Shown here: in pieces, positions 10,410 to 19,033 of the stretch | How the letters are laid out: every line of letters starts with the position of its first letter | How positions within the stretch are numbered: position 1 is the first letter of the stretch | Assembly: GCA_031412915.1 (NCBI GenBank) | Contig: JANODX010000038.1 | Location: 1-64,000, forward strand | Reading direction: 5' to 3' | Source: JAGNNV01 sp031412915 | GTDB taxonomy: Bacteria > Acidobacteriota > Vicinamibacteria > Fen-336 > JAGNNV01 | Length of the DNA stretch: 64,000 nucleotides | Made by a program: the position numbers and the translations under genes | Notes under the pieces: model-generated | Databases searched by the model: none | Told to the model about the DNA's origin: nothing | What the model saw: only the letters and a program-made list of their open reading frames with translations

Positions 10410-11270
10410 CTAGGGCCGCGTTTCCTTGAACGTGTCGCATTGATTGGGGTCCCCGGTCTGAAGGCCCCGACGCAGCCAGAACTGCCGCTGCTCCCCGGAT
10501 CCGTGCGTCCACGATTCGGGGCGCACCGAACCCTGGGTCATTTCCTGGATGTGATCGTCCCCGATCGCCGCCGCCGCCCGCATTCCCTCTTCGAAATCGC
10601 CCGGTTCGATGATCTTGCTCTCCCGATTGGCGCGATTGCCCCACACCCCGGCGAAACAGTCGGCCTGCAGTTCCAGGCGAATCGATAGCGCGTTGGCCTG
10701 CTCTTCGTCTCCCCTTTGCTGGGCCGAACTCACTTTCTCCGAAACGCCGCGCAGGTTCTGGATGTGGTGCCCCACTTCATGAGCGATCACATAGGCCTGG
10801 GCGAAATCGCCGGGCGCGCCGAACCGCCTGGTCAACGACTGGAAGAAACCGGGATCGAGATACACCTTGCGATCGGCCGGGCAGTAGAACGGGCCCATGT
10901 CCGCCGAAGCGGTGCCGCAACCGGAACGGACCGCCTGCGAGAAGAGAACCAGGGGCGGTTCCTCGTAGGGCTCGTTCATCTCCGCGAAGATTCCCTTCCA
11001 GGTCTCCTCGGTGCTCTTGAGGACGATGCCGGCGAATTGGCCGATCTGGTCCTTCGCCGGACCCGACGCCGCGGGCGACTCCGGCGCGGGTGCTGCCTGC
11101 TGAAAGGCCCCCAGGAGTTGGAGAAAGGTCCGGGGATCCTGGCCGGTGAAGTATGAGAGAGCCAGCACGAGAAGAAGGCCGCCGCACCCGACGCCGGCCG
11201 GGCCGCCTCTCATCCTCTGGCCGCGCCGGTCCTCGACGTTGGTGCTTTCCGCCTGTCCTTCAAGTCGCAT
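10410..11270 (-). CDS. YpfJ-type neutral zinc metallopeptidase
   Basis: A 286-residue member of the YpfJ/zinicin-like family. One transmembrane helix is at about residues 28-42, and the zinc site HEVGHH (His164, Glu165, His168) follows a conserved CGTASADMGPFYCP segment. The downstream LRLELQADCFAGVW motif provides the expected third ligand region. The protein is thus a membrane-anchored peptidase with its catalytic domain most likely outside the cytoplasm. GGAGG lies four to five bases before the ATG. The gene is divergent from the subtilase gene, sharing an intergenic region of about 100 bases. Its substrate is unknown. Confidence 0.88.
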   Translation of the reverse strand: MRLEGQAESTNVEDRRGQRMRGGPAGVGCGGLLLVLALSYFTGQDPRTFLQLLGAFQQAAPAPESPAASGPAKDQIGQFAGIVLKSTEETWKGIFAEMNEPYEEPPLVLFSQAVRSGCGTASADMGPFYCPADRKVYLDPGFFQSLTRRFGAPGDFAQAYVIAHEVGHHIQNLRGVSEKVSSAQQRGDEEQANALSIRLELQADCFAGVWGNRANRESKIIEPGDFEEGMRAAAAIGDDHIQEMTQGSVRPESWTHGSGEQRQFWLRRGLQTGDPNQCDTFKETRP

Positions 11271-11357
11271 GAAGCCTCCGTGGCGTCCCCAACCCGGGAG
11301 CGCGAGAACGCAATGCTATCGCGAGCGCCTCCCGCGATGCCGCCGTGGGGAAGCACG

Positions 11358-11363
11358 TAAAGT
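11358..11363 (+). promoter_or_regulatory. Putative -10 hexamer (TAAAGT) upstream of the subtilase gene
   Basis: TAAAGT ends 11 bases before the preferred ATG. With no good Shine-Dalgarno site, the mRNA leader would be only a few bases long. A GTG at 11345 would place this hexamer inside the gene, so the assignment depends on the start chosen. Confidence 0.25.
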
Positions 11364-11374
11364 GGCGGTTGCGA

Positions 11375-12769
11375 ATGACCGAGTTGTGTTCCATCTGTCT
11401 GGCCGCGCGCGCCTCCCAGACCCCGCCCCCTGAACTCGAGGCCCTGATTCGAATCAACCTGCCCTGGCTCGACGAGCAGGTGGATTGCTGCGCCCCCTGT
11501 GCACGCCGTTTTCGCCGGGCCCTCTGGTACTTTCGAGCGGCCGGGATGGCGGACGGTTCGACCTCGCCGATTCTGCCCACCGCCCTCCGTTTGGGCGCGT
11601 CCCCCCGCTATCGGGGCAGGGGCGTCACCATCGCGTTCCTGGACGCGGGTTTCTACGCCCATCCCGATCTGGTCACGCCGAAGGATCGCATCCGCGAGTA
11701 CGTGGACGTGACCCGCGCGGGTTCGCGGCGGGAAGACCTCGACGATCCCCGCGACGCCGGCTGGCACGGCATGATGACGTCGGTGGTGGCGTGTGGAAAC
11801 GGCGCTCTCTCTCGGGGTCTCTATCGCGGAATTGCGTCCGAGGCCGAGGTCGTTCTCGTGCAGTGCGGAACCGCGCGGCGCGTGTTTCACCACGACATTC
11901 GCCGGGGTTTCGACTGGATCCTGGAGAACCGCCAGGCCCACAACATTCGGATCGTGAACGTCAGCGTGGGCGGAGACTACGAGGCAAGTTACCTCGAGGA
12001 CCCGATCTGCGAGGGGGTGGAAAGGGCCACCCGCGCCGGGATTCTCGTGTGCTCCGCGGTGGGGAACGCGGGCTATTCGCCCCGGCATCCGGTCCTGCCT
12101 CCAGGATCGTCGCCGTCCGCCCTCTCCGTGGGCGGACTGAACGACCGCAATCGGCTCAGCCGCTTTGGCCTGACCCCCTATCAATCGAGCTACGGCCCGA
12201 CCATAGACGGCCTGCAGAAGCCGGAGATCGTGGCCCCGAGCATCTGGGTGGCGGCTCCCCTGCTTCCCGGCACCGTCACCGCGCAGCAGGCTGGTCTTTT
12301 CTCGCTGCTGATGCGAACCGAGGATTCACAACTCGCCGCGGTACTCGATCAGCACGAGGGCATCGACGAGACGCTCGATGCGGCCGGGCGTCTCACCGCC
12401 CCCCAGCTCCGACAACTCGTCTCGATGAAGGTTCACGACCAGAACGTGATCTCCGAGTCCTACAAGCATGTGGACGGGACCAGCTTCGCTTCTCCCATCG
12501 TGGCCTCGATCGCCGCCCAGATGATCGAGGCCAACCCATCACTGACCCCACTCGGGATCAAGGCCATCCTGACCCGAACCGCGCGGCGGGTCGGCGAATT
12601 GAGACCCGAACAGCAGGGGTTCGGCGTGGTGGACCCGCGGGCCGCCCTGGCCATCGCCCTCGCCTTTGGCCGGAAGGAAGAACGAGCTCATGGAAGAGGC
12701 GGGCGGCGGGCGGAGGTGAGGACACGAAGGCCCGTGGTCCTGCCCTCGCGAGGAAGCTACGGGAGCTGA
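11375..12769 (+). CDS. Subtilase (S8) with N-terminal Cys pairs and no signal peptide
   Basis: A 464-residue subtilisin-family protease. The triad is Asp90 (AFLDAGF), His131 (GWHGMM) and Ser370 (DGTSFASP), with the oxyanion Asn231 in SAVGNAG. Before the protease domain lie two cysteine pairs, CSIC (Cys5/Cys8) and CAPC (Cys39/Cys42), a likely zinc ribbon. There is no signal peptide and no transmembrane helix, which is unusual because most subtilases are exported. Between the Asn and Ser motifs sits an insertion of about 60 residues. Start: the ATG is preferred to a GTG 30 bases upstream because the CSIC pair follows at once. Its 3' end overlaps the convergent gene by 13 bases. Confidence 0.85.
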   Translation: MTELCSICLAARASQTPPPELEALIRINLPWLDEQVDCCAPCARRFRRALWYFRAAGMADGSTSPILPTALRLGASPRYRGRGVTIAFLDAGFYAHPDLVTPKDRIREYVDVTRAGSRREDLDDPRDAGWHGMMTSVVACGNGALSRGLYRGIASEAEVVLVQCGTARRVFHHDIRRGFDWILENRQAHNIRIVNVSVGGDYEASYLEDPICEGVERATRAGILVCSAVGNAGYSPRHPVLPPGSSPSALSVGGLNDRNRLSRFGLTPYQSSYGPTIDGLQKPEIVAPSIWVAAPLLPGTVTAQQAGLFSLLMRTEDSQLAAVLDQHEGIDETLDAAGRLTAPQLRQLVSMKVHDQNVISESYKHVDGTSFASPIVASIAAQMIEANPSLTPLGIKAILTRTARRVGELRPEQQGFGVVDPRAALAIALAFGRKEERAHGRGGRRAEVRTRRPVVLPSRGSYGS

Positions 12770-14580
12770 ATCCGGATCACCGCGGCAGCGAAAGCCAGAT
12801 CATCGCCCTCGTCCCCGCGTCGCTTCTTCGTGGCCTTTAGGCAGAACTCGTTTTCCCCGGCTCTCCAGAACCGCCGCGGAGCGATGAAGGGAACCTCGGT
12901 CCACGCCGCGGGCAGCGCGGCCTCGGTAAGGGTGTGACCGTTCAAGCTCAGGGTGAGTCGCTGGCCTTCGATACGAGCGGGGGCTCGCGCCAGGACGAAC
13001 CCGCGCAGATCGAAGGGCTCACCCAGGGGGATCACGAGGCACCCTTGTGGGTGGAGCAGATAGCGAAAAGCGGAACCGTCATCCCACCATTGCACGCCTG
13101 ACCAGCCCTTCCGCAGGAAGCGAGGTTCCAGGTTCGCGAGGTCGAAGTCGCCGCCTGGCCGGTAGTTCTCGTAGGTAAACAAACCCACGAAGGCCTTGTA
13201 GATGACCGCCCGTGCTGGAGACCCAAGAGGTCCGAGCGTGGCCTCGATCGCGCGACGAGACTGCCCGACCTGAAGTCGGGCCAGGTCGTCGAGAGGAAGA
13301 ACGGCATTGGCCCGTCCGTGGCGGCGGAGGTCGATCAGCGAGACATTCCACAAAACCGCGGCCGAAAGTGCCACCCCCGGAAGGGCCAGGGGATTCCTCG
13401 AAAGGAGAGGTCGCGCGCGGGAAAGCAGCCCCGCCAATCCGAGGGCGAATAGCGGCACCACCAGGTCAAAGCGGCGGGCGCCGAAGGCATCGGAGCCATT
13501 CCAGTCCGCAACACTTCCATTGAGAAAGGCCGTGAAGGAAAAGATGACCAGGGAGGCCAGGGCGTACGCGCGGAAACCCTGGAGGCCGGTAACGAGTCCG
13601 AGCAGTCCGAGGAGAAGCGCTGGATGGCCGTTGAAGAGGCCGTGGTCCGCGGACAGCAAGACGTCGAGCGTGTGCCGCCCCGTCCAGTCGACGAAACCGC
13701 GGCCCTGGGGGATGGTCACGAAGGAGCCATACAGCACCTTCCACGCCACGAGTTGGGGCGAGAAAACCGCCAGGGCGGCGACCGCGGCCATGGCGGCCGT
13801 CCGCCATCCCGCGCGGGAGCGCCACAAGCCTGCGGCCACGAAGAGGGCCAGGGCCGCCGACTGGGTTCGACAAAGCATGGCAAACCCGAGGCCAATGCCG
13901 GCGGCCACCCAGGCGCGGCGGCGGCTCTCCTTTTCGGCGCCCAGAGTGAGGGCCAGGGTCATGGCGGCGGCCCCGAAGGTCAAGCCATGGGACATGAGGG
14001 GCTCGAGAGCCGCGTAGAACAGTATGGGCGAGGCGCCGACCGACGCGAGAACGGCGATCCACGCCTCCGTCTTCCCGAAGGGAGAAGTGAGACTTCGGGC
14101 CAGCATGAAGATTCCCGCGAGCGCGATGATGAGCGTGGTCGCGGCTGCCGCGGCATAGTAGGGCGCTCCGAGCCGCATGGGGTCGGTCGGCCCTCCGGTG
14201 AGGGCGAGCCACAGGTGGGTCAGCGCCACCGCGGGCATCCAAATGAGGCCAGGACCCACGGGCATGGGGTTTTGCTCCAGGCCCGTGGTCGTGGGGGCCG
14301 AAGCCGCGAAACCCAGGCGCGCCCACTGGTTCTTGAAGTCGAGATCGTGATCCACCAGGAGCGAAGACGTGTAGCCAAAGTAGGAGAGGGAATCGGCGCC
14401 GATGGAAAAGCCGGCCAGCGCAGGCACGGCACTGACCAGGGCCAGCACGGGCAGAAAGACGCGCGAGGGCTCCCTAACGAGCGCGAGGCCGGCGAGGGCA
14501 AGGGCGGGCCAGATGAGGACTCTTAGGCGCGGGTCAACCAGGGCCAGAAGACTCGCCGCGGCGGAAAGCGCCCCCGTCAC
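12757..14580 (-). CDS. Polytopic membrane protein, GT-C/GT39-like
   Basis: A 607-residue protein starting at GTG with roughly ten to twelve hydrophobic helices over residues 1-400, then a soluble C-terminal region of about 180 residues. The first periplasmic loop has an acidic patch (VDHDLDFKNQW) at the place where GT-C glycosyltransferases keep their catalytic Asp. The tail (LPAAWTEVPFIAPRRFW, ENEFCLKATKK) reads like a beta-sandwich. I infer a lipid-linked sugar transferase, but the donor and acceptor are not readable. It lies 69 bases downstream of the phosphoesterase gene on the same strand. Confidence 0.6.
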   Translation of the reverse strand: MTGALSAAASLLALVDPRLRVLIWPALALAGLALVREPSRVFLPVLALVSAVPALAGFSIGADSLSYFGYTSSLLVDHDLDFKNQWARLGFAASAPTTTGLEQNPMPVGPGLIWMPAVALTHLWLALTGGPTDPMRLGAPYYAAAAATTLIIALAGIFMLARSLTSPFGKTEAWIAVLASVGASPILFYAALEPLMSHGLTFGAAAMTLALTLGAEKESRRRAWVAAGIGLGFAMLCRTQSAALALFVAAGLWRSRAGWRTAAMAAVAALAVFSPQLVAWKVLYGSFVTIPQGRGFVDWTGRHTLDVLLSADHGLFNGHPALLLGLLGLVTGLQGFRAYALASLVIFSFTAFLNGSVADWNGSDAFGARRFDLVVPLFALGLAGLLSRARPLLSRNPLALPGVALSAAVLWNVSLIDLRRHGRANAVLPLDDLARLQVGQSRRAIEATLGPLGSPARAVIYKAFVGLFTYENYRPGGDFDLANLEPRFLRKGWSGVQWWDDGSAFRYLLHPQGCLVIPLGEPFDLRGFVLARAPARIEGQRLTLSLNGHTLTEAALPAAWTEVPFIAPRRFWRAGENEFCLKATKKRRGDEGDDLAFAAAVIRIQLP

Positions 14581-14649
14581 TTCACGCGCACGCCACCTTG
14601 ACCACGAGCGGCACGCTCTGAAGCGGGGTGATGTTCGATCGTTGCGCCT

Positions 14650-17217
14650 TCATCGCCGAATCTCCGGTTCCTTCTGTTCTTCCTCGTCCTCTTCGCCTAC
14701 CTCACGCGTGAGCCAGGCCGCGCGCACCGGAGGGGGCATCTTCGAATTCGCGCCGCGCACCGAGCGCCAGACGATTTCATTCAGGAGCAGGTCGGGCGCG
14801 CGATCGGCTTCGGCGAGATTCATCTCGGCCGACTCCTTCGCCCCCCAGGCTCGCGGATCGTTCATCTCGGTGACATCGACTCGAGGAGGGAGGGCCTGAT
14901 AGGGGGCCGGGTTGGGCGTGAGCGCGAAGGCGTTGTAAGCGGGCGTCGCCGCCGCGTCGTACTGGGAAAGGGGCTCGAGCCCCAGGATCAGCTCCATGGT
15001 GCGCAGGAAACCGGACGTGGCGTAGAGAGTGCGGTCGACGAAGCCCTTGCGCTGGGTGTAGGGGCTGATGATGAAACCCAGGGAGCGGTGGGCGTCGACG
15101 TGATCCGAGCCATTCTGGGCATCGTCCTCGAGAACGAAGATCGCGGTCTCTTTCCAGTACCGGCTCTTCGAGATGGCTTCCACCAAACGGCCGAGGGCGT
15201 GATCGTTCTCCGCGATCATGGCCCGGGGGGTCTTGGAGCCCGGCCGGGTTCCCGCGGTGTGATCGTTGCCGAGCCTCACGATGTTGAGACGGGGCAGTCT
15301 CCCGTTCCGTTCAAACTCCTGGAACTCCTCGAGCCACACGTCGATGCGCTGGTTGTCGGGGATGCTGAGGTTATAGGGCGGGTAGGTGGGATGCACATGG
15401 TCCTTGAGGCCGGGCACCGATCCATTGAACGGGGGTTTCATGTCCGCGTCGTCCCAGGGGATTTCCGCGCCCGGGATCGAGAACTCACCGTAGCTTCGGT
15501 ACGACACACCCTTGCGCGCCGCGGCATCCCAGAGGTAGCCCCGCGGCCCGGCCGCCAGATTTCCATACTGATTCCGCATGGCGCCGCCGCCCTCAGAGAG
15601 GTACCGCCCTTCGCGCCGGCCGTAGTTCATCGGCCAGATCTTCTCCACCGCATCGGTGGCCCAGGCCCCGGTCGAAAAAGCGTGACCGTCGTAGCTCACC
15701 TCGGCATCGACGTAGAAATTGTCGAGGAGCACGAACTGCCGCGCCAGGGCATGCGCGTTGGGGGTGATGTTTTCTCCGAAGATCGTGAGCGACGGGTCTC
15801 CGTTGCCCTGCGGCAGGTCGCCCAGCACCTGGTCGTAGGTCCGGTTCTCCCGAATGACATAGAAGACGTGCTTGATCGGCGAGGGCGCCCCCACTCGGCG
15901 CGGAATGACCGAGCGCAGAGGCGCCTTCACCGGCGCAAGCTGAGACTTGCCGGTGTCCGGGGTCACGAAGAGCGCGGTCGCGGTGTACTCCTTCAGCTTG
16001 GCGGGACCCGGCGTGTCGAGGGTGGTTAGAGACCCCCAGAGCATGGCGCCGATGTACTCGGGACCCAGGTTGAGTCCCGGCTGCCGACCACGTGGGTTCG
16101 CCGCCGAGGCGAGGCCCTTGCCAGAGAGGATGAAGATCTTCGATCCGTCCTTCGAGTAGCGAACTCCCGTGGGATACCAACCGGTGGGAATGAATCCCTC
16201 GACCTCGCCCTTGCCGTCTTCCTCGATCTCGATCACGACCACGGTGTTGTTGTCGGCATTGGCGACGAGCAGGGTCTTCCCATCGGGCGACAGGTCCAGC
16301 GCGTTTGGAGTGCTTCCCGGAGGCATGCCGGGAAAGGGCGCGATGCTGATCTGCTCGGTCGCATGGCCCTGGGCAAGATCGATGTTCCACACCGCGTTGG
16401 TATTGGCGCAGGCCACGAACAAACGGGAACCGTCCTTGGAAAACGCCATGGCATTGGGATGCTCGCCGACCTCGATCTCCTTCTTCAGGGAAAGGTCCTT
16501 GGCATTGAAGACCAGGACCTTCGCACCTCCCCACAAAGAGAGATAGACGGTCCGGGAGTCTGCCGAAACCAGCACGGTGTAGGGCTCAGCCGGGAGATCG
16601 ATCGTCTTCGCCACCGCCCGTGTCTCCAGGTCGACCGCGTGGAGCTTCTCGCCCAGAACGTGGACGACATAGAGCCGTTTGCCGTCGGGTGCTGTCGCGA
16701 GGCCGCCGACGAAGCTGTCGTTCGCTGGCTTGGGAAGAGCAAGGTCGCCAATTTTTTTTAGCTTGGCCTGGTCCCAGGAGAACTCATCGACTCGATTCTG
16801 GGCGGAGCCCGAGGAGTACAGGCGCTTGCCGTCCGGGTGGAAGGCCAGCCCCAGCCAAGCCGACTCCAGCATGACTCGATCTCGTGCGATCTGTTTGGTG
16901 AAGTCGTAAACAACCAGATTGGGCTGGGTGTAGCCATTGTTCGTGACGACGACGTGATCACCATCCGGGGTGAGCACCATGTTCATGGGCAGATCGCCCA
17001 CCGTGAAGTGCTGACCCACCGGAGAAATGCGCCAGCCATTGGGCAGAAGCGTCACCCTGGGCTCTTTGACCGGTTGCCTCGCCGCCGCTGGGGATCCGTT
17101 GGCCTTTGCGGCGACGATCGGTTTTGGGGGGGCCGAGGACTGCGGTGCAGTGAAGGCGCTGGTCGAGCGGATGATCACGGCCAGGGCGCAAGCGACCGTC
17201 TTTTGCTCAGTTCTCAT
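14650..17217 (-). CDS. Exported YVTN beta-propeller / phosphoesterase fusion protein
   Basis: An 855-residue protein. After a likely signal peptide, residues of about 60-420 form a YVTN-type beta-propeller with repeated segments such as SPDGKTLLVANADNNTVVV. The C-terminal half is a phosphoesterase domain of the alkaline phosphatase superfamily: FYVIRENRTYDQVLGD, SYDGHAFSTG and VLEDDAQNGSDHVDAHRS supply metal ligands as in acid phosphatase/phospholipase C-like enzymes. This architecture is common in Acidobacteriota and related phyla; its physiological substrate is not known. The start overlaps the stop of the upstream helical-repeat gene by four bases (ATGA), so the two are translationally coupled. 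Confidence 0.85.
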   Translation of the reverse strand: MRTEQKTVACALAVIIRSTSAFTAPQSSAPPKPIVAAKANGSPAAARQPVKEPRVTLLPNGWRISPVGQHFTVGDLPMNMVLTPDGDHVVVTNNGYTQPNLVVYDFTKQIARDRVMLESAWLGLAFHPDGKRLYSSGSAQNRVDEFSWDQAKLKKIGDLALPKPANDSFVGGLATAPDGKRLYVVHVLGEKLHAVDLETRAVAKTIDLPAEPYTVLVSADSRTVYLSLWGGAKVLVFNAKDLSLKKEIEVGEHPNAMAFSKDGSRLFVACANTNAVWNIDLAQGHATEQISIAPFPGMPPGSTPNALDLSPDGKTLLVANADNNTVVVIEIEEDGKGEVEGFIPTGWYPTGVRYSKDGSKIFILSGKGLASAANPRGRQPGLNLGPEYIGAMLWGSLTTLDTPGPAKLKEYTATALFVTPDTGKSQLAPVKAPLRSVIPRRVGAPSPIKHVFYVIRENRTYDQVLGDLPQGNGDPSLTIFGENITPNAHALARQFVLLDNFYVDAEVSYDGHAFSTGAWATDAVEKIWPMNYGRREGRYLSEGGGAMRNQYGNLAAGPRGYLWDAAARKGVSYRSYGEFSIPGAEIPWDDADMKPPFNGSVPGLKDHVHPTYPPYNLSIPDNQRIDVWLEEFQEFERNGRLPRLNIVRLGNDHTAGTRPGSKTPRAMIAENDHALGRLVEAISKSRYWKETAIFVLEDDAQNGSDHVDAHRSLGFIISPYTQRKGFVDRTLYATSGFLRTMELILGLEPLSQYDAAATPAYNAFALTPNPAPYQALPPRVDVTEMNDPRAWGAKESAEMNLAEADRAPDLLLNEIVWRSVRGANSKMPPPVRAAWLTREVGEEDEEEQKEPEIRR

Positions 17218-18104
17218 GAATGCTCTTCTTCTCGCAATATGGACGCGTTCTCGCGCAGGCTGGTGGCCACGCGGCGCAGGGTCACCACCGATCGGGCAAG
17301 CGGCGGCGAGAGTGGTTTTACCGACTTCAGCCAGTCCATCAGGGACGGGGACACCGTGGCCAGCTCCCGAAGCTGTTCGGCCACCTGGGCGTACTCCGGA
17401 TCCTTGGGAATCTTCTCGAGCGCTTCATCGATCTCGTTGGCCAGAGTTTCGAGCGACTCGGCGACTACACTGCGACGCGGCGCGGCGGCGTTTTCGGCTT
17501 TCTCATTTCCCTGGTCAGGAGCCGGTTCGGCCCTCTCCTCCTGGGTCAGCAACTTCGACGCGCCATCGAGGCGTTTTGCCACCTCTGAGACGGTGGCGAA
17601 CGAGATTACTGCGGCCCGAAGGGATTCGGTCAGCGCCGGCTGGACCCTCGCAAACTCGACGAGGGGTGCGGCCAGGGGCTCGTAGTCTTCGGCGGTGGGG
17701 AACTGCATGAGCGATTCGGTCAGTCGTTGATTCGCATCCTGGAGCGTGGCCGCGGTTTCGCCCAACGCCCGCGTGGCCGAATCGATCCGCGGAACCGAGT
17801 CTTTCGCCGACTCGAGAGACTCCAGGAGCCGCGGCCCGAGCTGGGCGAAGGAATAGATGTGCTCGGCCAGGGGTTCGAAGTCGGCGGCCCTCGGGATCTC
17901 GGCGATCAGCCCTTCGAGCCTTTCCACCAGCGCAGGCAAGCGGGACATCGCGTCGGTCAGACGATCATCGACAGGGGCGGAGCCGGAAGCGGCCCGCGGG
18001 GTTCGTTTGCGGGGAGGCTTCGCAGACGAGCTCGGGTCAAGGAGTGAACTCGGTTCGCTCGGCTCGAAGAGGTTGGCGGGAGGAGTGTTCTTCCGGGAGG
18101 CCAT
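17214..18104 (-). CDS. Hypothetical helical protein with three internal repeats
   Basis: I do not recognise this 296-residue protein. There is no signal peptide or membrane helix. After a Pro/Ser/Lys-rich N-terminus (residues 1-45), a segment recurs three times: AADFEPLAEHIYSFAQLGP, AEDYEPLAAPLVEFARVQP and DPEYAQVAEQLRELATVSP, each followed by LxxxL and a helical stretch rich in Ala, Glu and Arg. Coiled coils are likely. It is coupled by an ATGA overlap to the exported YVTN-phosphoesterase, so the two are made together although apparently in different compartments. A TAAGCT hexamer lies eight bases before the ATG with no Shine-Dalgarno site. Confidence 0.7.
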   Translation of the reverse strand: MASRKNTPPANLFEPSEPSSLLDPSSSAKPPRKRTPRAASGSAPVDDRLTDAMSRLPALVERLEGLIAEIPRAADFEPLAEHIYSFAQLGPRLLESLESAKDSVPRIDSATRALGETAATLQDANQRLTESLMQFPTAEDYEPLAAPLVEFARVQPALTESLRAAVISFATVSEVAKRLDGASKLLTQEERAEPAPDQGNEKAENAAAPRRSVVAESLETLANEIDEALEKIPKDPEYAQVAEQLRELATVSPSLMDWLKSVKPLSPPLARSVVTLRRVATSLRENASILREEEHS

Positions 18105-18112
18105 CGGGCAGG

Positions 18113-18118
18113 AGCTTA
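18113..18118 (-). promoter_or_regulatory. Putative -10 hexamer (TAAGCT) for a leaderless transcript
   Basis: On the minus strand TAAGCT ends eight bases before the ATG of the three-repeat protein gene, which heads a run of minus-strand genes. No Shine-Dalgarno site lies between. The hexamer matches TATAAT at T1, A2 and T6 only. Confidence 0.3.
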
Positions 18119-18205
18119 GCGTCAGGACTTCTCGCCTTGGTGAGGCCGTCCGGAAGTTTTCGCGTCACTCTCCCGACGGGCGCGCCCCTGGTTCGGCGGC
18201 CGCGG

Positions 18206-18700
18206 TCACCCGGCTTCGCCCCGCTGCATGGCGAGGATCAACTCATCGAGCAGCTCGTACCCTGCCTTCATGCCCTCGGCCATCCCGGTGCGGAAAGCGC
18301 CGTCTCGAGCCTCCTTCGACGAGTAGAGAACGGTCCCGGTCAGCGTGGTCCTGCCATCCTTCTCGGTGAGAAGCGTGGTGACCGTGGTCTCACCACCCGT
18401 CCAGTCCTGATCGAACAGTTCGACATGGACGATCCTTTCGGGCGAGAGGATCTCCGAGTACACGCCCCCCATTCCCATCTCCGTGCCGCTGGACTTCCGC
18501 CACACGTAGCGGAAGCGACCTCCGACCCGGAAGTCGATCTCGCACACCGGCATGGTCCAGCCGGGGGGGCCCAACATCCAGCGTCTCAGGAGGTCGGGGC
18601 GGCTCAGGCAGTCGAAGACAAGATGGCGCGGTGCATCGAAGTCGCGGGTGAAGACCAGTTCGCGGTCCGAAGGGGTGGAGAAAATGAGGGTGGGGTTCAT
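18206..18700 (-). CDS. AHSA1/SRPBCC-domain protein
   Basis: The ATG is preceded by AGGAGG with a spacing of six to seven bases, which decides the start over an upstream in-frame one. The 164-residue product has the START-like fold signature of bacterial AHSA1-related proteins: FTRDFDAPRHLVFDCLSRPDLLRRWMLGP without the long break, then DFRVGGRFRYVW, VYSEILSPERIVH and GMAEGMKAGYELLDEL. Members bind hydrophobic ligands and are often encoded beside ArsR regulators; no such regulator is next to this one. Function unknown. Confidence 0.85.
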   Translation of the reverse strand: MNPTLIFSTPSDRELVFTRDFDAPRHLVFDCLSRPDLLRRWMLGPPGWTMPVCEIDFRVGGRFRYVWRKSSGTEMGMGGVYSEILSPERIVHVELFDQDWTGGETTVTTLLTEKDGRTTLTGTVLYSSKEARDGAFRTGMAEGMKAGYELLDELILAMQRGEAG

Positions 18701-18756
18701 TTTTTGCCTCCTGTGGATCTCTTCTCTCTTGCCTTCAGTTCTTCCAGAACGGCGTA

Positions 18757-18775
18757 GGCCGGATTCGCTCCGGCC
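18757..18775. repeat. Perfect inverted repeat between tRNA-Asn and the AHSA1 gene
   Basis: GGCCGGA and TCCGGCC are separated by five bases (TTCGC), giving a seven-base-pair stem. It lies downstream of tRNA-Asn on the minus strand and could end its transcription, but no T-run follows on that strand. It could equally be an operator of the AHSA1 gene. Confidence 0.3.
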
Positions 18776-18847
18776 GAAGCGAACGGGGGGGCGGGGGCAA
18801 GGCAGGCGTTCCGTCATCCATCGCGGACCCCCCGCCTAAACGAGAAT

Positions 18848-18922
18848 TGGCTCCCCAGGTAGGATTCGAACCTACAACATTTCGGTTAACAGCCGAACGC
18901 TCTACCATTGAGCTACTGAGGA
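18848..18922 (-). tRNA. tRNA-Asn (GTT)
   Basis: On the minus strand the acceptor TCCTCAG pairs with CTGGGGA. The D arm has AGCTCAATGGTAGAGC, the anticodon stem TTCGG/CCGAA holds loop CTGTTAA with anticodon GTT, and the T arm contains GTAGG-TTCGAAT-CCTAC. The discriminator G and an encoded CCA follow. It reads AAC and AAT codons. Confidence 0.96.
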
Positions 18923-19033
18923 ACGAGACATCTGTTCGTCGCGCCGGGGCGGCTTCGGCGACGGGCCGGGATTATAGCGCGGCCTGCACGGGCGGCCACC
19001 CGAAGGCCCCCATGATCGGCGGCGGGGCCCCGA

